A stretch of DNA of 64,000 nucleotides from assembly GCF_008728515.1 (NCBI RefSeq), contig NC_044981.1, forward strand, positions 110,847,702 through 110,911,701, given 5' to 3'. The notes beneath the pieces are model-generated. The model worked only from the letters and a program-made list of their open reading frames with translations, ran no database searches and was not told the origin of the DNA. Each line of letters starts with the position of its first letter. Position 1 is the stretch's first letter. The stretch is from Papio anubis. Taxonomy: Eukaryota > Chordata > Mammalia > Primates > Cercopithecidae. A program made the translations under genes and the position numbers. Shown piece after piece: positions 36,425 through 47,976 of this stretch.

Positions 36425-37535
36425 AAATTATTAGGAATGCATGGTTCCTTGGGAATGCGTGGGCACACGTGTTTATGAGGGCGTGTGAAAGCGAAGGAAC
36501 AGTTTTGAAACCAGAGCCATTTTGTTCTTGGAGGAACACCTAATGATGCTGCAGTCTCGGTCGAGACAGCAGACTTCCTGATCTGGGCAATTTTTTTTTT
36601 TTCTTTTTAAGACAGGCACCTGCTCACGTGGCCGAGATGCCAAAGCTCCCGATTCCTACCCTCTGTCGTGAAATGTAGATTCCATTACTGTTCAGCTAAG
36701 CTGAAGCCAACAAATCCCAGGAGGAAATTGCCATCATAAAGATGGTTTCTTACTCATTTTTCCCAAGTGGAAGAAACCCACCACACCACACAGGGCCATG
36801 GGGAAGCACCAGGGCCAGTCGGGAGGCAGAAGACGGGAGAAACGCTGGCGAGAGACTTTACTGTCGCCTCCACAGGAAGGAATAAGCGAAACAGAGTAAG
36901 CAGACTTAGGGTTGGCTATTGAATGATTTCAGTGGCTCTTGGGGTGTAGGGGCTGATCCGAGCTATTTGGGGGACTTAGGGCAAGGGGCAGTAGCCTGAA
37001 GGTAAGAGCCAGTTGTAGGAGGTGACTGGGGAGTGGGCTCCGGATTGGTCAGTTCACACGTGAAAGCTCTGCTGGGAAGGGCAGGCTCTTCCAGCTCAGC
37101 AAGACCCCAGAAATCAAAGCCTTAGAAATACAGAAAAGACAAGAGCATGATGAATGTAGTAGAAACACCCAGATTAGCACCGGGAGATTGTGTCTGATAG
37201 AGAAAAGGGTGTCACGGAGGAAGGAGCTTCTGAATTCCCTTTTCTTTTCCCCATCATTTGGTTTGAAAGATAATTCTCAAACGACAAGTGGACTTTTACA
37301 GCCGAGCTCCCGGTCACAGGTTAGCCATAGGGAGCAGGAGGAGAAGCATACAGCACCCATCAAAGCATCGGGTGGACATATGGTCCCAGCTATCAAAACC
37401 CATCCGTGAAGTGGAATACTTCCCAAAGTCGAATGAAGTCATCTTGCGGCTTTCAGAGAGGACGTTTGGGAAGCTCACTAGTAGACACCTGAGAGATGAC
37501 TTTTAAAAATGGCTGCATTTTTAAAAGGCTGCATG
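36425..37535. other. Repeat-poor, CpG-containing intronic stretch
   Basis: No repeat recognised. It has more CpG than the surrounding intron and two E-box-like CACGTG words (about 36467, 36634). No exon could be supported. Confidence 0.4.
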
Positions 37536-37538
37536 ATA

Positions 37539-37673
37539 GGCCAGACATGATGGCTCACGCCTGTAATCCCAGCACTTTGGAAAGCCAAGGTGGGAGAATC
37601 GCTTGAGCCCAGGAGTTAGAGACCAGCCTGGGCAATACAGTGAGACCTCAACTCCATTTAAAAAAAAAAAAAA
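37539..37673 (+). mobile_element. Free left Alu monomer
   Basis: 'ggccagacatgatggctcacgcc' to an A-tract; the right monomer is absent. Confidence 0.8.
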
Positions 37674-37685
37674 GACGCATGGGTG

Positions 37686-38012
37686 CTGGGCATGGTGACT
37701 CACAACTGCAATCACAGCACTTTGGGAGGCAGAGGTGGGGTAATTGTTTGAGGCCAGGAGTTCAAGACCAGCCTGGACAACATAGCAAGACCTCGTCTCT
37801 AAGTAAATAAAATAATTAGCCAGACGTGGTGCAAGCCTGTAGTCCCAATTACTTAGGAAGCTAAGGCAAGAGGATCACTTGAGCCCAGGAAGTCAAGGCC
37901 ACAGTAAACTAGGATCATGCCACTGTACTCCAGCCTGGGTGACAGAGCAAGATCTTGTCTCTAAATTTAAACCAAATAAACAAACAAACAAACAAAAACA
38001 AACAAAAAAACG
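37686..38012 (+). mobile_element. AluJ with (CAAA)n tail
   Basis: A diverged dimeric Alu, ending in 'aaataaacaaacaaacaaac' repeats at 37973-38012. Confidence 0.88.
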
Positions 38013-38199
38013 ACTGTATGGAAATCTGTCAGGAAGCAAGGATATGAAAGGTTTGTAAATAGCCAAAGAGAACCATGAGCACTCAGATACTTTCAGGCAT
38101 CCTAATGAAGCACTATGGGCCAAGTGAATTATTCAGTTAATATTATTTATTTCTGACTTAATGGTAATCTACCGTTAAAGTAGAATTTTTGCTATTTGT

Positions 38200-38504
38200 T
38201 TTTGTTTTGTTTTGTTTTGTTTGTTTTTTTGAGACAGAGTCTTACTCTGTGGCCCAGGCTGGAGTGCAGTGGCTTGATCTCACTGCAACCTCTGCCTCCT
38301 GGTTCAAGTGATTCTCCTGCCTCAGCCTCCCAATTATCTGGATTACGGGTGCCTGCCACCATGCCCGGCTAATTCTTGTATTTTAGTAGAGACAGGGTTT
38401 CACCATGTTGGCCAGGCTGGTCTCGAACCCCTGACCCAAGGTGATTTGCCCACCTGGGCCTCCCAAAGTGCTGGGATTATAGTCGTGAGCCACCACGCCC
38501 AGCC
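38200..38504 (-). mobile_element. Alu with (TTTTG)n tail
   Basis: Reverse Alu ending 'caccacgcccagcc'. 'ctatttg(g)ttttaa'-like words occur on both sides. Confidence 0.92.
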
Positions 38505-38719
38505 ACTATTTGGTTTTAATGTAAATATTTACAGTACTTTAGAACTCACACTCAATCAGTATCCTAAAAATGACATGCAGCTGGTTTTGTGTGAGTATAT
38601 GTCTGGCTGTAACTAAAAGGAAAAAATCTCCCTAAAGCAAATGGTTAAAATGAGTAATTAATTGTATATGACAACCTAAATATATTTTAGACAAAGCCAT
38701 TATCTCTTTTGGAGAATAA

Positions 38720-38830
38720 TTAATTCCAATAATGCTAGAAAAGATCTTGGAATTGAGGCTCAGGAAGGTGATATGACTTGTCCCAAGTCACACAGTTAAT
38801 TAATGCTACACTTGGGCTACTGTGCCATTC
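38720..38830 (+). mobile_element. MIR SINE fragment
   Basis: 'attgaggctcaggaaggtgatatgacttgtcccaagtcacacagtta' matches the MIR order (reverse core); strand is tentative. Confidence 0.6.
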
Positions 38831-38930
38831 TCCTGCCACCCCCACTCAAACTCAACCACAGCACTTCCTTTCATGCCACATGTCAGAATCACCACTACAT
38901 TTATAGACTTTTTAATCTGCATACAGATAC

Positions 38931-39075
38931 CTTTAAAATTAAATCTTCATCTGATGCCTTGTCATTCCTCTCGTCTGGATCCAAGCAGTCACGCAGTTGA
39001 ATCAGAAATTCCTCATGTTTCCTGCAATTCTTTGAAACTTGTTTCTTATTCTCCTCATTTTGTTTTGAACACTTT
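38931..39075 (-). CDS. CCDC170: CCDC170 coding exon 4
   Basis: 145 bases: one base completes the split CAA codon, then 48 codons. The acceptor is TGCCTAACAG|AAAG and the donor AAAG|GTATCT. Residues run from KCSKQNEENK to DEDLILK and include three cysteines and an acidic stretch (LDPDERNDKASDEDL), with coiled coil in the first half. An Old World monkey type Alu sits only about 100 bases upstream of the acceptor (39181-39477). Confidence 0.9.
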
Positions 39076-39180
39076 CTGTTAGGCAAATAACAAGTAAGTC
39101 AGAATTGAACACCATGGAAGATAACATTCATCAAACCAAGTCAGAATATAAGCTCTCTGGGGGAAATAATTGTCGTTTTC

Positions 39181-39477
39181 TTTTTGAGGCGAGGGAGTCT
39201 GGCTCCGTCGCCAGGCTGGAGGTGCAGTGCCGGATCTCAACTCACTGCAAGCTCCGCCTCCTGGGTTCACAGCCATTCTCCTGCCTCAGCCTCCCAGTAG
39301 CTGGGACTACAGAAGCCGCCACCTCGCCCGGCTAGTTTTTTTTTGTGTATTTTTAGTAGAGGCGGGGGTTTCACCGTGTTAGCCAGGATGGTCTTGATCT
39401 CCTGACCTCGTGATCCGCCTGTGTCTCGGCCTCCCCAAAGATGCTGGGATTACAGGCTTGAGCTGCACAGCCCGGCA
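39181..39477 (-). mobile_element. Old World monkey AluY with many short indels
   Basis: It carries the 'ccggatctc' and 'acaggcttgagc' variants of the cercopithecid lineage, yet has at least eight 1-4 base insertions or losses. Flanked by 'taattgtcgttttc' and 'taattgtcttttc'. It lies about 100 bases from CCDC170 exon 4. Confidence 0.85.
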
Positions 39478-39489
39478 TAATTGTCTTTT

Positions 39490-40005
39490 CAGCATAGCTT
39501 ACAGTTTCCCAGACACAGAGCAAATTATTGTCACAGAAGCCCTATAAAGCCCTATAAAGGAAGGAGAAAAGTGGCAGCAATTTTGGGACACCTATGCTTT
39601 GCAGAAATATAAGGAAATCTTCAAGGCATTGTGGACTTAGTAACAGGAGGGGAAATGGATTCCCCTAGCCTCAACCCTTTAGGATCTCTAAAAATGGAGG
39701 CACGTGTCTGGAGCACAATGCTCACAATCCACATAGCCATGGGTCTTCACTGGGGCCTCATGGGGAAGGAGAGTGCTACCACATTGGTTCTAGAGGATCA
39801 AGCTTCATTTTATTTTCAAACTTTACAATACAGTGATTTATTTATAAGGGTCCTGGTTCGTGGCCAGGCATAACTATAATAACAAATACATCAAAAGCAG
39901 AGAAGGCTCTCGCCTCTGGAAAAGAGATGTGTTCAATCACCAGCAAAGTTCATTACGAGTTTTCACATGCCCTCAGTCTTTAAAGAGTATTGCAAGAAAG
40001 GAAAG
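39490..40005. other. Unassigned intronic DNA
   Basis: It has the short tandem 'agccctataaagccctataaag' at about 39538. No other pattern recognised. Confidence 0.45.
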
Positions 40006-40009
40006 AAAA

Positions 40010-40670
40010 TCATTATATTGAAGAGATGTCTGAACCCCCATGTTTAGTGCAGTTCTATTCACAGTAGCCAAGACAGGGAATCAACACAGGTGCCCATCAG
40101 TGGGTGAATAGAGGGAAAAAATATGATATATGTACACACTGGAATACTACTTAGCCTTTTAAAAGAATGAAATCCTGTCAGGAGTGGCAATATGGAAGAA
40201 CCTGGAGGATACTATGTTAAGCAAAATAAGTCAAGTACAGAAAGATAATTACCTCATGTTCTCACTCATAAGTAGGAGCCAAAAAAAACTGAACTCGTGG
40301 AAGCAGAGTAGAATTTTGATTATTAGAGGCTGGAAAAGGTAGCGGATGAAGGAGGATACAGTGAGGTTAGTCAATGGCTATAAACTTATAAAGATGGTTA
40401 TAAAGTTATAAAGCTAGATGGCAGGAGTAAGTTCTAGTGTTCTGTAGCATAGTAAGGTGAATACAGTTAACAAGAATTTAGTTTTCAAATAGCTAGAAGA
40501 GAGGATTTTGAATGTTCACAACACATAAAAATGATAACTGTTCAAGATGATGGATGTGCTAATTTCCCTGATTTGATCATTATACATTGTATACATATAT
40601 CAAAATATCACTCCATATCCCATAAATATGTACAATTATTACAAGTCAACTAAAAATAAAAGGAAAAAAA
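40010..40670 (+). mobile_element. L1MA/MB-type 3' end
   Basis: 'ttcacagtagccaagacagggaatcaacacaggtgcccatcagt' through 'gatggatgtgctaatttccctgatttgatcattatacattgtat' to an A-rich tail is a 5'-truncated L1 3' end. Confidence 0.85.
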
Positions 40671-40674
40671 AGAG

Positions 40675-41255
40675 CATTGGAAGAGTATTAGAATTGGCCA
40701 GTCAAGGAAAAAGGAAATTTGTGGTCTATTATGAATATATTATTTCAAATCTCAGATAGGTTTGTTGAAATAGTATGGTCTATTTCTAATGCTTTAAATG
40801 TTAGCAACTAAGAGATCGTCAAAAATAGGCATACTTTAAAGGCAAATTAGAATCATTTCAGTAATTTAGTGTCATTTTTTAAATATCCAAGATAATAAAC
40901 ATGATTATTGCTTTTCCTTTTTACCATGTTGAGTGTTTACTGCAAATTCCTTCGATCTATTCAAAGAGTAACAAAGCATGTAATTGCAGATACTCAAAGC
41001 ATATCAGATTTCTATTTAGAAAAATGTGTAACGATGAAAGACTAACATTGCTGTATCTCTGAGTTCTTATTTTAGCATATGAAAGGTAAAACTCTTCAGT
41101 CTTTTGGACCCAGGAAAGGCATAATTAATTGTATGGTGCTGATCAATTTACATATATGATTCCATACATTAACCCCAAGATTTCAATCTTTCTTCTCCAT
41201 TCCAAAGGTCTCTAGACTACTTCCATTTCTATTTGCAATTCACTTGACCCAACAA
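40675..41255. other. Unassigned intronic DNA
   Basis: AT-rich, no pattern recognised. Confidence 0.5.
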
Positions 41256-41455
41256 AGTTTCAAGAATCTACCCTAAGAAAATAATCACAGAAATGTAAAA
41301 ATATGAATCATATAGATATTCATTGCAGCTTGGTTTCTGGTAATTTTTTTAGTGGAACTAACCTAAGAGCCTGTAGAAATAGCAAAAGTAATTGATTGAG
41401 TAAATTATGATATTTCAAGCAATGGAATATAATGAGTCATTTAAAATTATGTACC

Positions 41456-41754
41456 AGGCTTGGCACAGTGGCTCACGCCTGTAATCCCAGCACTTTGGTA
41501 GGCCAAGGTGGGAGGATTGCTTGAAGTCAGGGATTCAAGACCAACCTGGGCAGCACGGCAAAATGCCATCTCTACCAAAAAAAATTAAAAATCAGTTGGG
41601 TATAGTGGCATGCACCTGTGGTCCCAGTTACAAAAGAGGCTAAGGTGGGAGGATCGCTTGAGCCTAGGAGGTCAAGGCTGCAGTGAGCTATGATTGCGCC
41701 ACTGCACTCCAGCCTGCGTGGCAGAGTGAAAACCTGTCTCAAATAAGTAAATAA
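41456..41754 (+). mobile_element. AluJ-like, full length
   Basis: Ends in (AAATA)n; 'aaaattat(g/a)t' flanks both sides. Confidence 0.9.
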
Positions 41755-41798
41755 ATAAAATTATATGATAAATGAGTTTTTAAATATTTGCAACATAT

Positions 41799-42131
41799 AG
41801 CCAGGCACAGTGGCTCACTCCTGTAATCCTAACACTTTGGGAGGCCAAGGCAGGCAGATCACTCGAGGTCAGGAACTCGAGACCAGTCTGGCCAACATGG
41901 CGAAACCCGATCTCTACTGAAAATACAAAAATTAGCTTGGGAGTGGTGGCACACGCCTGTAATCCCAGCTACTCAAGAGGCTGAGGCATGAAAACTGCTT
42001 GAACATAAGAGGTGGAGGCTGCAGTGAGCTGAGGTCATGTCACTGCACTCCAGCCTGGGTGACAGAGCAAGACTCTGTCTTTAAAATATATATATATAAT
42101 TTATATATTATATATATTTATATAAATTATA
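41799..42131 (+). mobile_element. Alu with (TA)n tail
   Basis: The tail has decayed into an AT-repeat (42085-42131). 'tttgcaacatat' at the left and 'tttacaacatat' at the right flank it. Confidence 0.9.
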
Positions 42132-42439
42132 TATATATATTTACAACATATGATTCAGTAAAAATAGTACACTACCTAAAGTCATTTGTATATGATCTTC
42201 TGAAAAATCTATACAACAAAATATTAATATTAATTATAGCTCTTCTATAATCAAAAGCTTTTAAGTAATTATTAATTTCTTCTTGACACTTTTCTGTATT
42301 TAAAAAATATTTTTTACAATATGCATATAGTGTTTTTATTACTCATTTATTTAATAAATACTTATTGAGTACCTACCATACACCAAGCCCCATTAAAGGT
42401 GCTAAAGATACAATAGTAAACAAAAGAGATACAAATCCA

Positions 42440-42569
42440 GCCAGGCGCAGTGGTGTGCACCTGTAGTCCCAGCTACTAGGGAGGCTGAGGTGGGAGAATC
42501 ACTTGAACCCAGGAATTTCAGGCCAGCCTGGAGAGTGAGACCCCCATCTCTGAAAAAAAAATTATTGAC
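42440..42569 (+). mobile_element. Alu monomer / internally deleted Alu
   Basis: 'gccaggcgcagtggtgtgcacctgtagtcc' joins the 5' end of an Alu to right-monomer text, followed by left-monomer text. Confidence 0.7.
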
Positions 42570-42732
42570 CTCATGGAGCTTATGTTCTATTTGGAAAGAT
42601 GGACAATAATCAAAATACGAGTATATGTAAAAGGTATAGTACAGTATAATAGGACTAGAGAGAAAAAATTAAGCTGGAAGGAAAGAGGGGCAAGAGATAT
42701 TAGAGGAGTACATTTTAAAATATGTTATTCAT

Positions 42733-43017
42733 GGCCAGGAGCGGTGGCTCACGCCTGTAATCCCAGCACTTTGGGAGGCCGAGGCGGGCGGATCACAAGG
42801 TCAGGAGTTCGAGACCACGGTGAAACCCCGTCTCTACTAAAAATACAAAAAAATTAGCCGGGCGCAGTGGCGGGTGCCTGTAGTCCCAGCTACTTGGGAG
42901 GCTGAGGCAGGAGAATGACAGGAACCCGGGAGGCGGAGCTTGCAGTGAGCCGAGATCGCACCACTGCACTCCAGCCAGGGGAACAGAGCGAGACTCCGTC
43001 TCAAAAAAAAAAAAAAA
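42733..43017 (+). mobile_element. AluY with about 12-bp deletion
   Basis: Low divergence. 'gagaccacggtgaaacc' lacks the usual 'atcctggctaac' segment. Perfect duplications 'atgttattcatgg' at 42722-42734 and 43018-43030. Confidence 0.93.
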
Positions 43018-43556
43018 ATGTTATTCATGGAACATCTCACTTGGAAAGCGCCATCTGAGTGAAGCCCTAAAGGAAATGGGGTCAGCCATGTGATATCTGG
43101 GGGAAGAGCCTTCCAGGAAGAGAAATTAACAATTACAAAGGTCCTGAAGTACGATCAGGTCTGTCAGGTTCAAGGGACAGCAAAGAAGCCGTGATCTGGA
43201 ATAGAAACAATAAAGGAGAGAATGGTAGCAAAACCAGGTCAGGATGAGCCTTTTGGTTCATAGAAAACACTGTCTTTACCCTGAGTGAGAAGAGAAGTCA
43301 CTGGAGGACTCTGTGCTAGGAATTTACATGATCTAATTAGTGTTTTAACAGGATCACTCTGGCTGTAGGGGGCACAGTCAGAGGTAGGGAAACCACTGCT
43401 ATGACCTGAATGTTTATGTCCTCCAAGAATTCATATGTTGAAGTCCTAATTCCCAATATGACGGTATAATATTTGGAGGTTGGGCCTTTGGAGGTAATTA
43501 GGCCATAAGAGTGGCACCCTCATGAATGAGACTAGTGCCCTTATAAGAAGGGACAC

Positions 43557-43850
43557 CGGCTGGGTGTGGTGGCTTATCCCTGTAATCCCAGCCCTTTAGG
43601 AGGTTGAGACAGACAGATCACTTGAAGTCAGGAGTTTAAGACCACCCTGGCCAACATGGTAAAACCCCATATCTACTAAAAATACAAAACATTAGCTGGG
43701 CCTGGTGATGCACACCTATAATCCCAGCTACTTGGGAGGCTGAGTCACATGAATTGCTTGAACCCGGGAGGCAGAGGTTGCAGTGAGCCAAGATTGCAAC
43801 CACTACATTCCAGCCTGGGCAGCAGAGCAAGACTCTGTCAAAAAAAAAAA
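43557..43850 (+). mobile_element. Alu, full length
   Basis: Its A-tail has grown into the purine repeat that follows. Confidence 0.92.
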
Positions 43851-43951
43851 AAAAAGAGGAAGAAGAAGAAGAAGAGGAGGAGGAGGAAGAAGAAGAAGAA
43901 GAAGGAGAAAGACAAGGAGAAGGAGGAGGAGAAGGAGAAGGAGGAGGAGCA
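43841..43951. repeat. (GAA)(GGA)n purine tract from an Alu tail
   Basis: The plus strand is purine-only over nearly 110 bases, apart from a single C near 43913. Confidence 0.92.
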
Positions 43952-45007
43952 TGGAGAGGTGATCTCTCTCTCTGCCATGTGAGGATACAGCAAGAAGGCA
44001 TTCATCTACAAACCAGAAAGAGGACCCTCACCAGGAACTGAATAGGCCAACATCTTGATCTTGGACTTCCCAGCTTCCACAACTACGGGACTAAATTTCT
44101 GTCTTTTAAGCCACCTAGTATATGTTATTAATTTATGTTAATATGTTAGTTAGCCGAAACCGACTAAGATAGAAATTAGTACCAGGAGGGGGATGCTGCT
44201 GTAACAGATACATATTACAATACTCCAGGTGAGAGTTAATGGTGGCTTGGACCAAATTAGTGACAATAAATGTGATAATGGAAAGCTGACAAAATTTAGA
44301 TTTGTTTTGAAAATAGATATGAGGGGATTTGCTGAACAATCAGACATGGAGGGTGAAAGAGAAAGAGAACTAAGTTTGATAGTAAGAATTTTGATATGAT
44401 CAACTAGAAGAATGGAATTATGATCACATGAGATGAAGAGAAGTGCAGAAGGATTTTGTGGGAACACTGGGAGCTCCGTTTTGGACACATTAAGTTTGAG
44501 ATGCCTGTCAGAGATCCACATGGAGATGTACAGTAGCTAATAAGATATGTGGTTCTTGAGCTCTGGGAAGAGATCCAGGCTAGACACAGAAGTGTGGGAG
44601 TCACCAGCATTTAGAAACTTAAAGCCATGAAACTAAATGATGTCACCAAGGGAGTAAATTTAGATACAAATGAGAAGAGATTCAAGGGCTGATCCCTAAG
44701 GTACTCCAGTATTTGAAAGCAAAGAGGAGAAACAGTGAAAGACACTAACTAGAAGGGTAAGATTAAAAAAAGAAAAGAAAAGAAAAGAAAAAACCTAGGC
44801 ATGTGTAAGGTCCTGAAAGCCAAGAGAAGGAGAAGGTGGTTCAAAGAAAAAGATCAACTGTGACTGATGCTACTGATTGGTCAAATAAGATAAGACTGAC
44901 CATTTAACTTGCACTGTGCACCCACTGATGACCTTAATGAGTGGTTTCAGTGGAGCAGATTCCAGAGAGAGAAGAGAAATTGGAGACCATGAATACATAC
45001 AATGTTT

Positions 45008-45321
45008 TGGGTTTTTTTGGTTTTTTGAGACAGAGTCTCACTTTGCTGCCCAGGCTGAAGTGTAGTGATGTGATCTCAGCTCACTTCAGCCTCCACCTGC
45101 CCAGGTTCAAGCAATTCTCGTATATCAGCCTCTCAAGTAGCTGGGATTAAAGGCACCCGGCACCGCACCCGGCACCACACCTGGCTAATTTTTGTATTTT
45201 TAGTAAAGACGGGGTTTCACCATGTTGGCCAGGCTGGTCTCAAACTCCTGACCTCAAGTGATCTGCCCACCTCAGCCTCCAAAAGTGCTGGGATTATAGG
45301 TGTGAGCCACCACGCCTGGCC
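45008..45321 (-). mobile_element. Alu with internal triplication of 'cacccggcac'
   Basis: Reverse Alu flanked by 'atacatacaatgttt' (44993-45007) and 'atacatgcaatgttt' (45322-45336). Around 45155-45183 'gcacccggcaccgcacccggcac' repeats. Confidence 0.93.
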
Positions 45322-45459
45322 ATACATGCAATGTTTAAGGAGTTTTTGCTGTAAGTGGAAGTAGAGAAAGAGGACAGGGGCTGGAAGTATTGGGTTATTT
45401 TTTAAAAATGGAATAAGTAAAATAAATATAATGTATTTCATTACTAAAGACATTTAAGT

Positions 45460-45995
45460 CATTCATAGAATTTTAAAATATATTTTAGGAACAACTTGTT
45501 CCCAATTTTGTCTCAATAATCACCTCTTGTCAAAATGAAGTGTGGAAAACCTAGGTTTCATGACTTCTCTGCGTAAACTAGTAATAAAATCTAATGAGGA
45601 GTGTTCAGTGTGATCTGGAGTGGTCTAGCTTCTGGGATATTTTTATAACTGGGTTCTAAATAAACATCTACCTCTGTGTACTACCCCACCACCTCAGGGT
45701 TAACCTCTACTTAGAGGAATCTTCCAAATTGTGTAAACAAGCATTTGCAGCCCTAATTGATAGCCTAGAAACATGTTTAAGACAAGGCTGTATTTGTTAA
45801 GACTCTTGATGACATTTAGAAATGAGCCTTGGAAAAATTTGTCAAGACTCCAAAGATATTTGAGGTCAATAACTTTTTTTCAAATTGAGTTTCAGGGCCA
45901 AGTAATGCAAAATGCCAGTACATTCAAAGACATAGTTTGCTTTCAGAAGCTAGTATTTTAACGCTAGCTAAAGCGAAAAATATGTTGCAGTATCC
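45460..45995. other. Unassigned intronic DNA
   Basis: No repeat recognised; lies just downstream of CCDC170 exon 3 (transcriptional sense). Confidence 0.45.
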
Positions 45996-45999
45996 TTAC

Positions 46000-46256
46000 T
46001 GTAATTTTTCATTTAACTCTACAACTTTCTTCTTTAATTCCTGGTTCTCCTTGATTGCAGTGTGAGCTGTGACTTCTGTTCTGATTTTAGAAGTGGAAAG
46101 TGCTGCTGATTCTTCTTCTAGCTCCTGAACTCTGTCTCTCAAAGAGGTAAGGAGAGATGATTTTCTGGCATTGTTTTCCTTGTAGCTCTCCATTTCAGCT
46201 TTCAATTCTTGATAGGAGACTTCTTTAGAAAGCATCTTGGATCGGAGGTCTCGAAG
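46000..46256 (-). CDS. CCDC170: CCDC170 coding exon 3
   Basis: 257 bases, 85 codons plus two bases (CA) completed by the next exon. The acceptor is CCATGTTAG|CTTCGA and the donor TTACA|GTAAGG. The residues begin LRDLRSKMLS and run through a continuous Glu/Lys/Leu-rich coiled coil (YQELKAEMES, RVQELEEESA, ENQELKKKVV). There is no Gly or Pro to break the helix. The phase-2 end fits the phase of the exon at 39075. Confidence 0.92.
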
Positions 46257-46259
46257 CTA

Positions 46260-47495
46260 ACATGGAAAAGAAGTTAAAAAAAAAAAAAACACTTTAACAA
46301 CCTAAGTTTGAAGCATCTTTAAGAAACCCAAAGCCATCATTTAAAAGTTCACTCTTTTATTCGTGACTTAATCTAACTTTATTTTCTTTTCTAATATTTG
46401 TATCTGTATTACCAAATGAGAAATTATGCCTAAATAATTGACTTTATAATCTATCTTTTCCAAAACCAATTGAGCAATGTCTTACGTTGTTTAGTCTCAT
46501 TCAGGAGAAGTTTATGATGTTGATTGCATAAGCAATAAAATATTTTGCAATGGTCCACATTTTCTAAATCTGTATTGCTGTTATTGCTGCTGATAAACAG
46601 TTAGACAAGCAACCTACAAATCACATGGTTGGTGATTTCACAGCCGTAACTGTTCCCCACTTAAACACAGACTACTCAGTATGTCACTATATTTCTCACA
46701 CTTATCTCCTGGACTCTAACCATGAGTGACAAAGAAAAATAAAATTTCAATTTCTGGGGGAAAAAAAAAACATAAGAGAAAAGAAAAATCCTTATAGGAT
46801 TTATATGAAGAAAACATTTTAACTTTTATGAGTTCTGTGATATCAAAACGCTGAACAACATAGGTGCCCTATTGAGTTAAAATGTCAGATCTACCCTATG
46901 AGAAAACGTTATGAAAGCATGTACTTCTTTGGAGCTGTGAGTGCGCATACATACATTTATTCACACACACACATTATCAACTCATCTTTCTACGGGGTCC
47001 TGGCAGCCTTAGTGAGAAATCACAGGCCAGTCTAGAACTCCTTGGGGCCACCAGGCTATAAGCAGAATGAGTTTAGGAAGACTCTCAGAAACTCCACTCT
47101 AAATCTGAGCTAGCCTACAGGGTAGACGGATCCCACTCTTCTTCCTAGAATTTCCCCAGCCAGTTGGAACTAACACAGGAAAGGGATTCAGAATTCCCTC
47201 CTAAGAACTCCAGATTGCAAGCAATCCACATAAAAGGAAGATATTCTGAGAGATGCTGAAAGTTCTCTGAGGCCCATGGAGCTTTACTTAACATCTTCAG
47301 GTGCCCTCAGATCTCTCAAGGCTGTATAGCTCCTCTGAGATCCAGAATTCAGCCCAAGCCACCCGGCTTTACAGTCTGGCAAATGCGTAACTTTTCAGGA
47401 ATTCTAGGTGATAGGCACAAAGAGAGTATGTTTCAACTTTGCCAAAAGCTTTAAATCTATATCCACTGTCCTATTTCTAATCACTCCTACTTTGT
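46260..47495. other. Unassigned intronic DNA
   Basis: Intron 2 of CCDC170. No repeat family recognised apart from short A-tracts (46277, 46761). Confidence 0.45.
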
Positions 47496-47499
47496 TTCT

Positions 47500-47784
47500 T
47501 TTTTTTTTTTTTTTTTTTTTGAGACGGAGTCTCACTCTGTCGCCAGACTGGAGTGCAGTGGCGTGATCTCGCCTCACTGCAACCACCACCTCCCAGATTG
47601 AAGCGATTCTCCTGCCTCAGCCTCCCGAGTAGCTGGGACTACAGATGCTCACCATCATGCCCAGCTCACTTTTATATTTTCAGTAGAGACAGAGTTTCAC
47701 TATGTTGGCCAGGATAGTCTGGATCTCTTGACCTCGTGATCCGCCTGCCTCGTCCTCCCAAAGAGCTGGGGTTACAGGAGTGAT
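47500..47784 (-). mobile_element. Alu, 5'-truncated
   Basis: Reverse Alu with a long T-tract, ending 'aaagagctggggttacaggagtgat'. Confidence 0.88.
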
Positions 47785-47847
47785 CTGTTTCACTTTATAA
47801 GAAGCTAAGAAGGCCCATTTCTGAGTGATGGAGATGCATTTTCTTAC

Positions 47848-47976
47848 CTCAGACTGAGCACATTCAAATTTGACCAAAGTTGCTGCAAGTTCACTTCGAG
47901 CATTTTGAGCCACATTCCGATAGTGATTTAACTGCTCCCGCGTGACCGGGACTTCCAAAAGATGATCATAAGTTTC
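47848..47976 (-). CDS. CCDC170: CCDC170 coding exon 2
   Basis: 43 codons, phase 0 at both ends. The acceptor is TTCTACTAG|GAA and the donor GAG|GTAAGA. The residues start ETYDHLLEVP and end KFECAQSE, an amphipathic helix that begins the coiled coil. The frame read leftward of the donor continues only as intron and then Alu, so the splice is required. A minus-strand truncated Alu ends about 65 bases downstream of the donor (47500-47784). Splice signals are strong and the frame joins exactly to exon 1. Confidence 0.9.

Larger units (their letters stand above)
41260..42320 (+). mobile_element. Old L1M 3' region, split by two Alus
   Basis: 'tctaccctaagaaaataatcacagaaatg', 'attcattgcagcttggtttctggtaat' and later 'acaacatatgattcagtaaaaatagtacac' follow L1M 3' order around the two Alus. 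Confidence 0.6.
43400..44172 (+). mobile_element. MLT1-type LTR split by an Alu
   Basis: The left part (43400-43556) and right part (43952-44172) form one MaLR LTR: 'ctatgacctgaatgtttatgtcc' to 'ccgaaaccgactaagatag'. Confidence 0.78.
42340..45440 (-). mobile_element. Long L2 (LINE2) relic
   Basis: Read on the minus strand it is an L2 with about 2 kb of body and its 3' end at 42,340 (reverse of 'cctgccctcatgaggagcttacattctag'-type words at 42,360-42,600). Body landmarks on the plus strand are 'atatctgggggaagagccttccagg', 'gcacagtcagaggtag' and 'gacacattaagtttgagatgcctgtcagagatcca'. Frames are destroyed. Inserted into it are an Alu monomer, an AluY, an MLT1 LTR (itself split by an Alu) and a further Alu. 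Confidence 0.7.
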
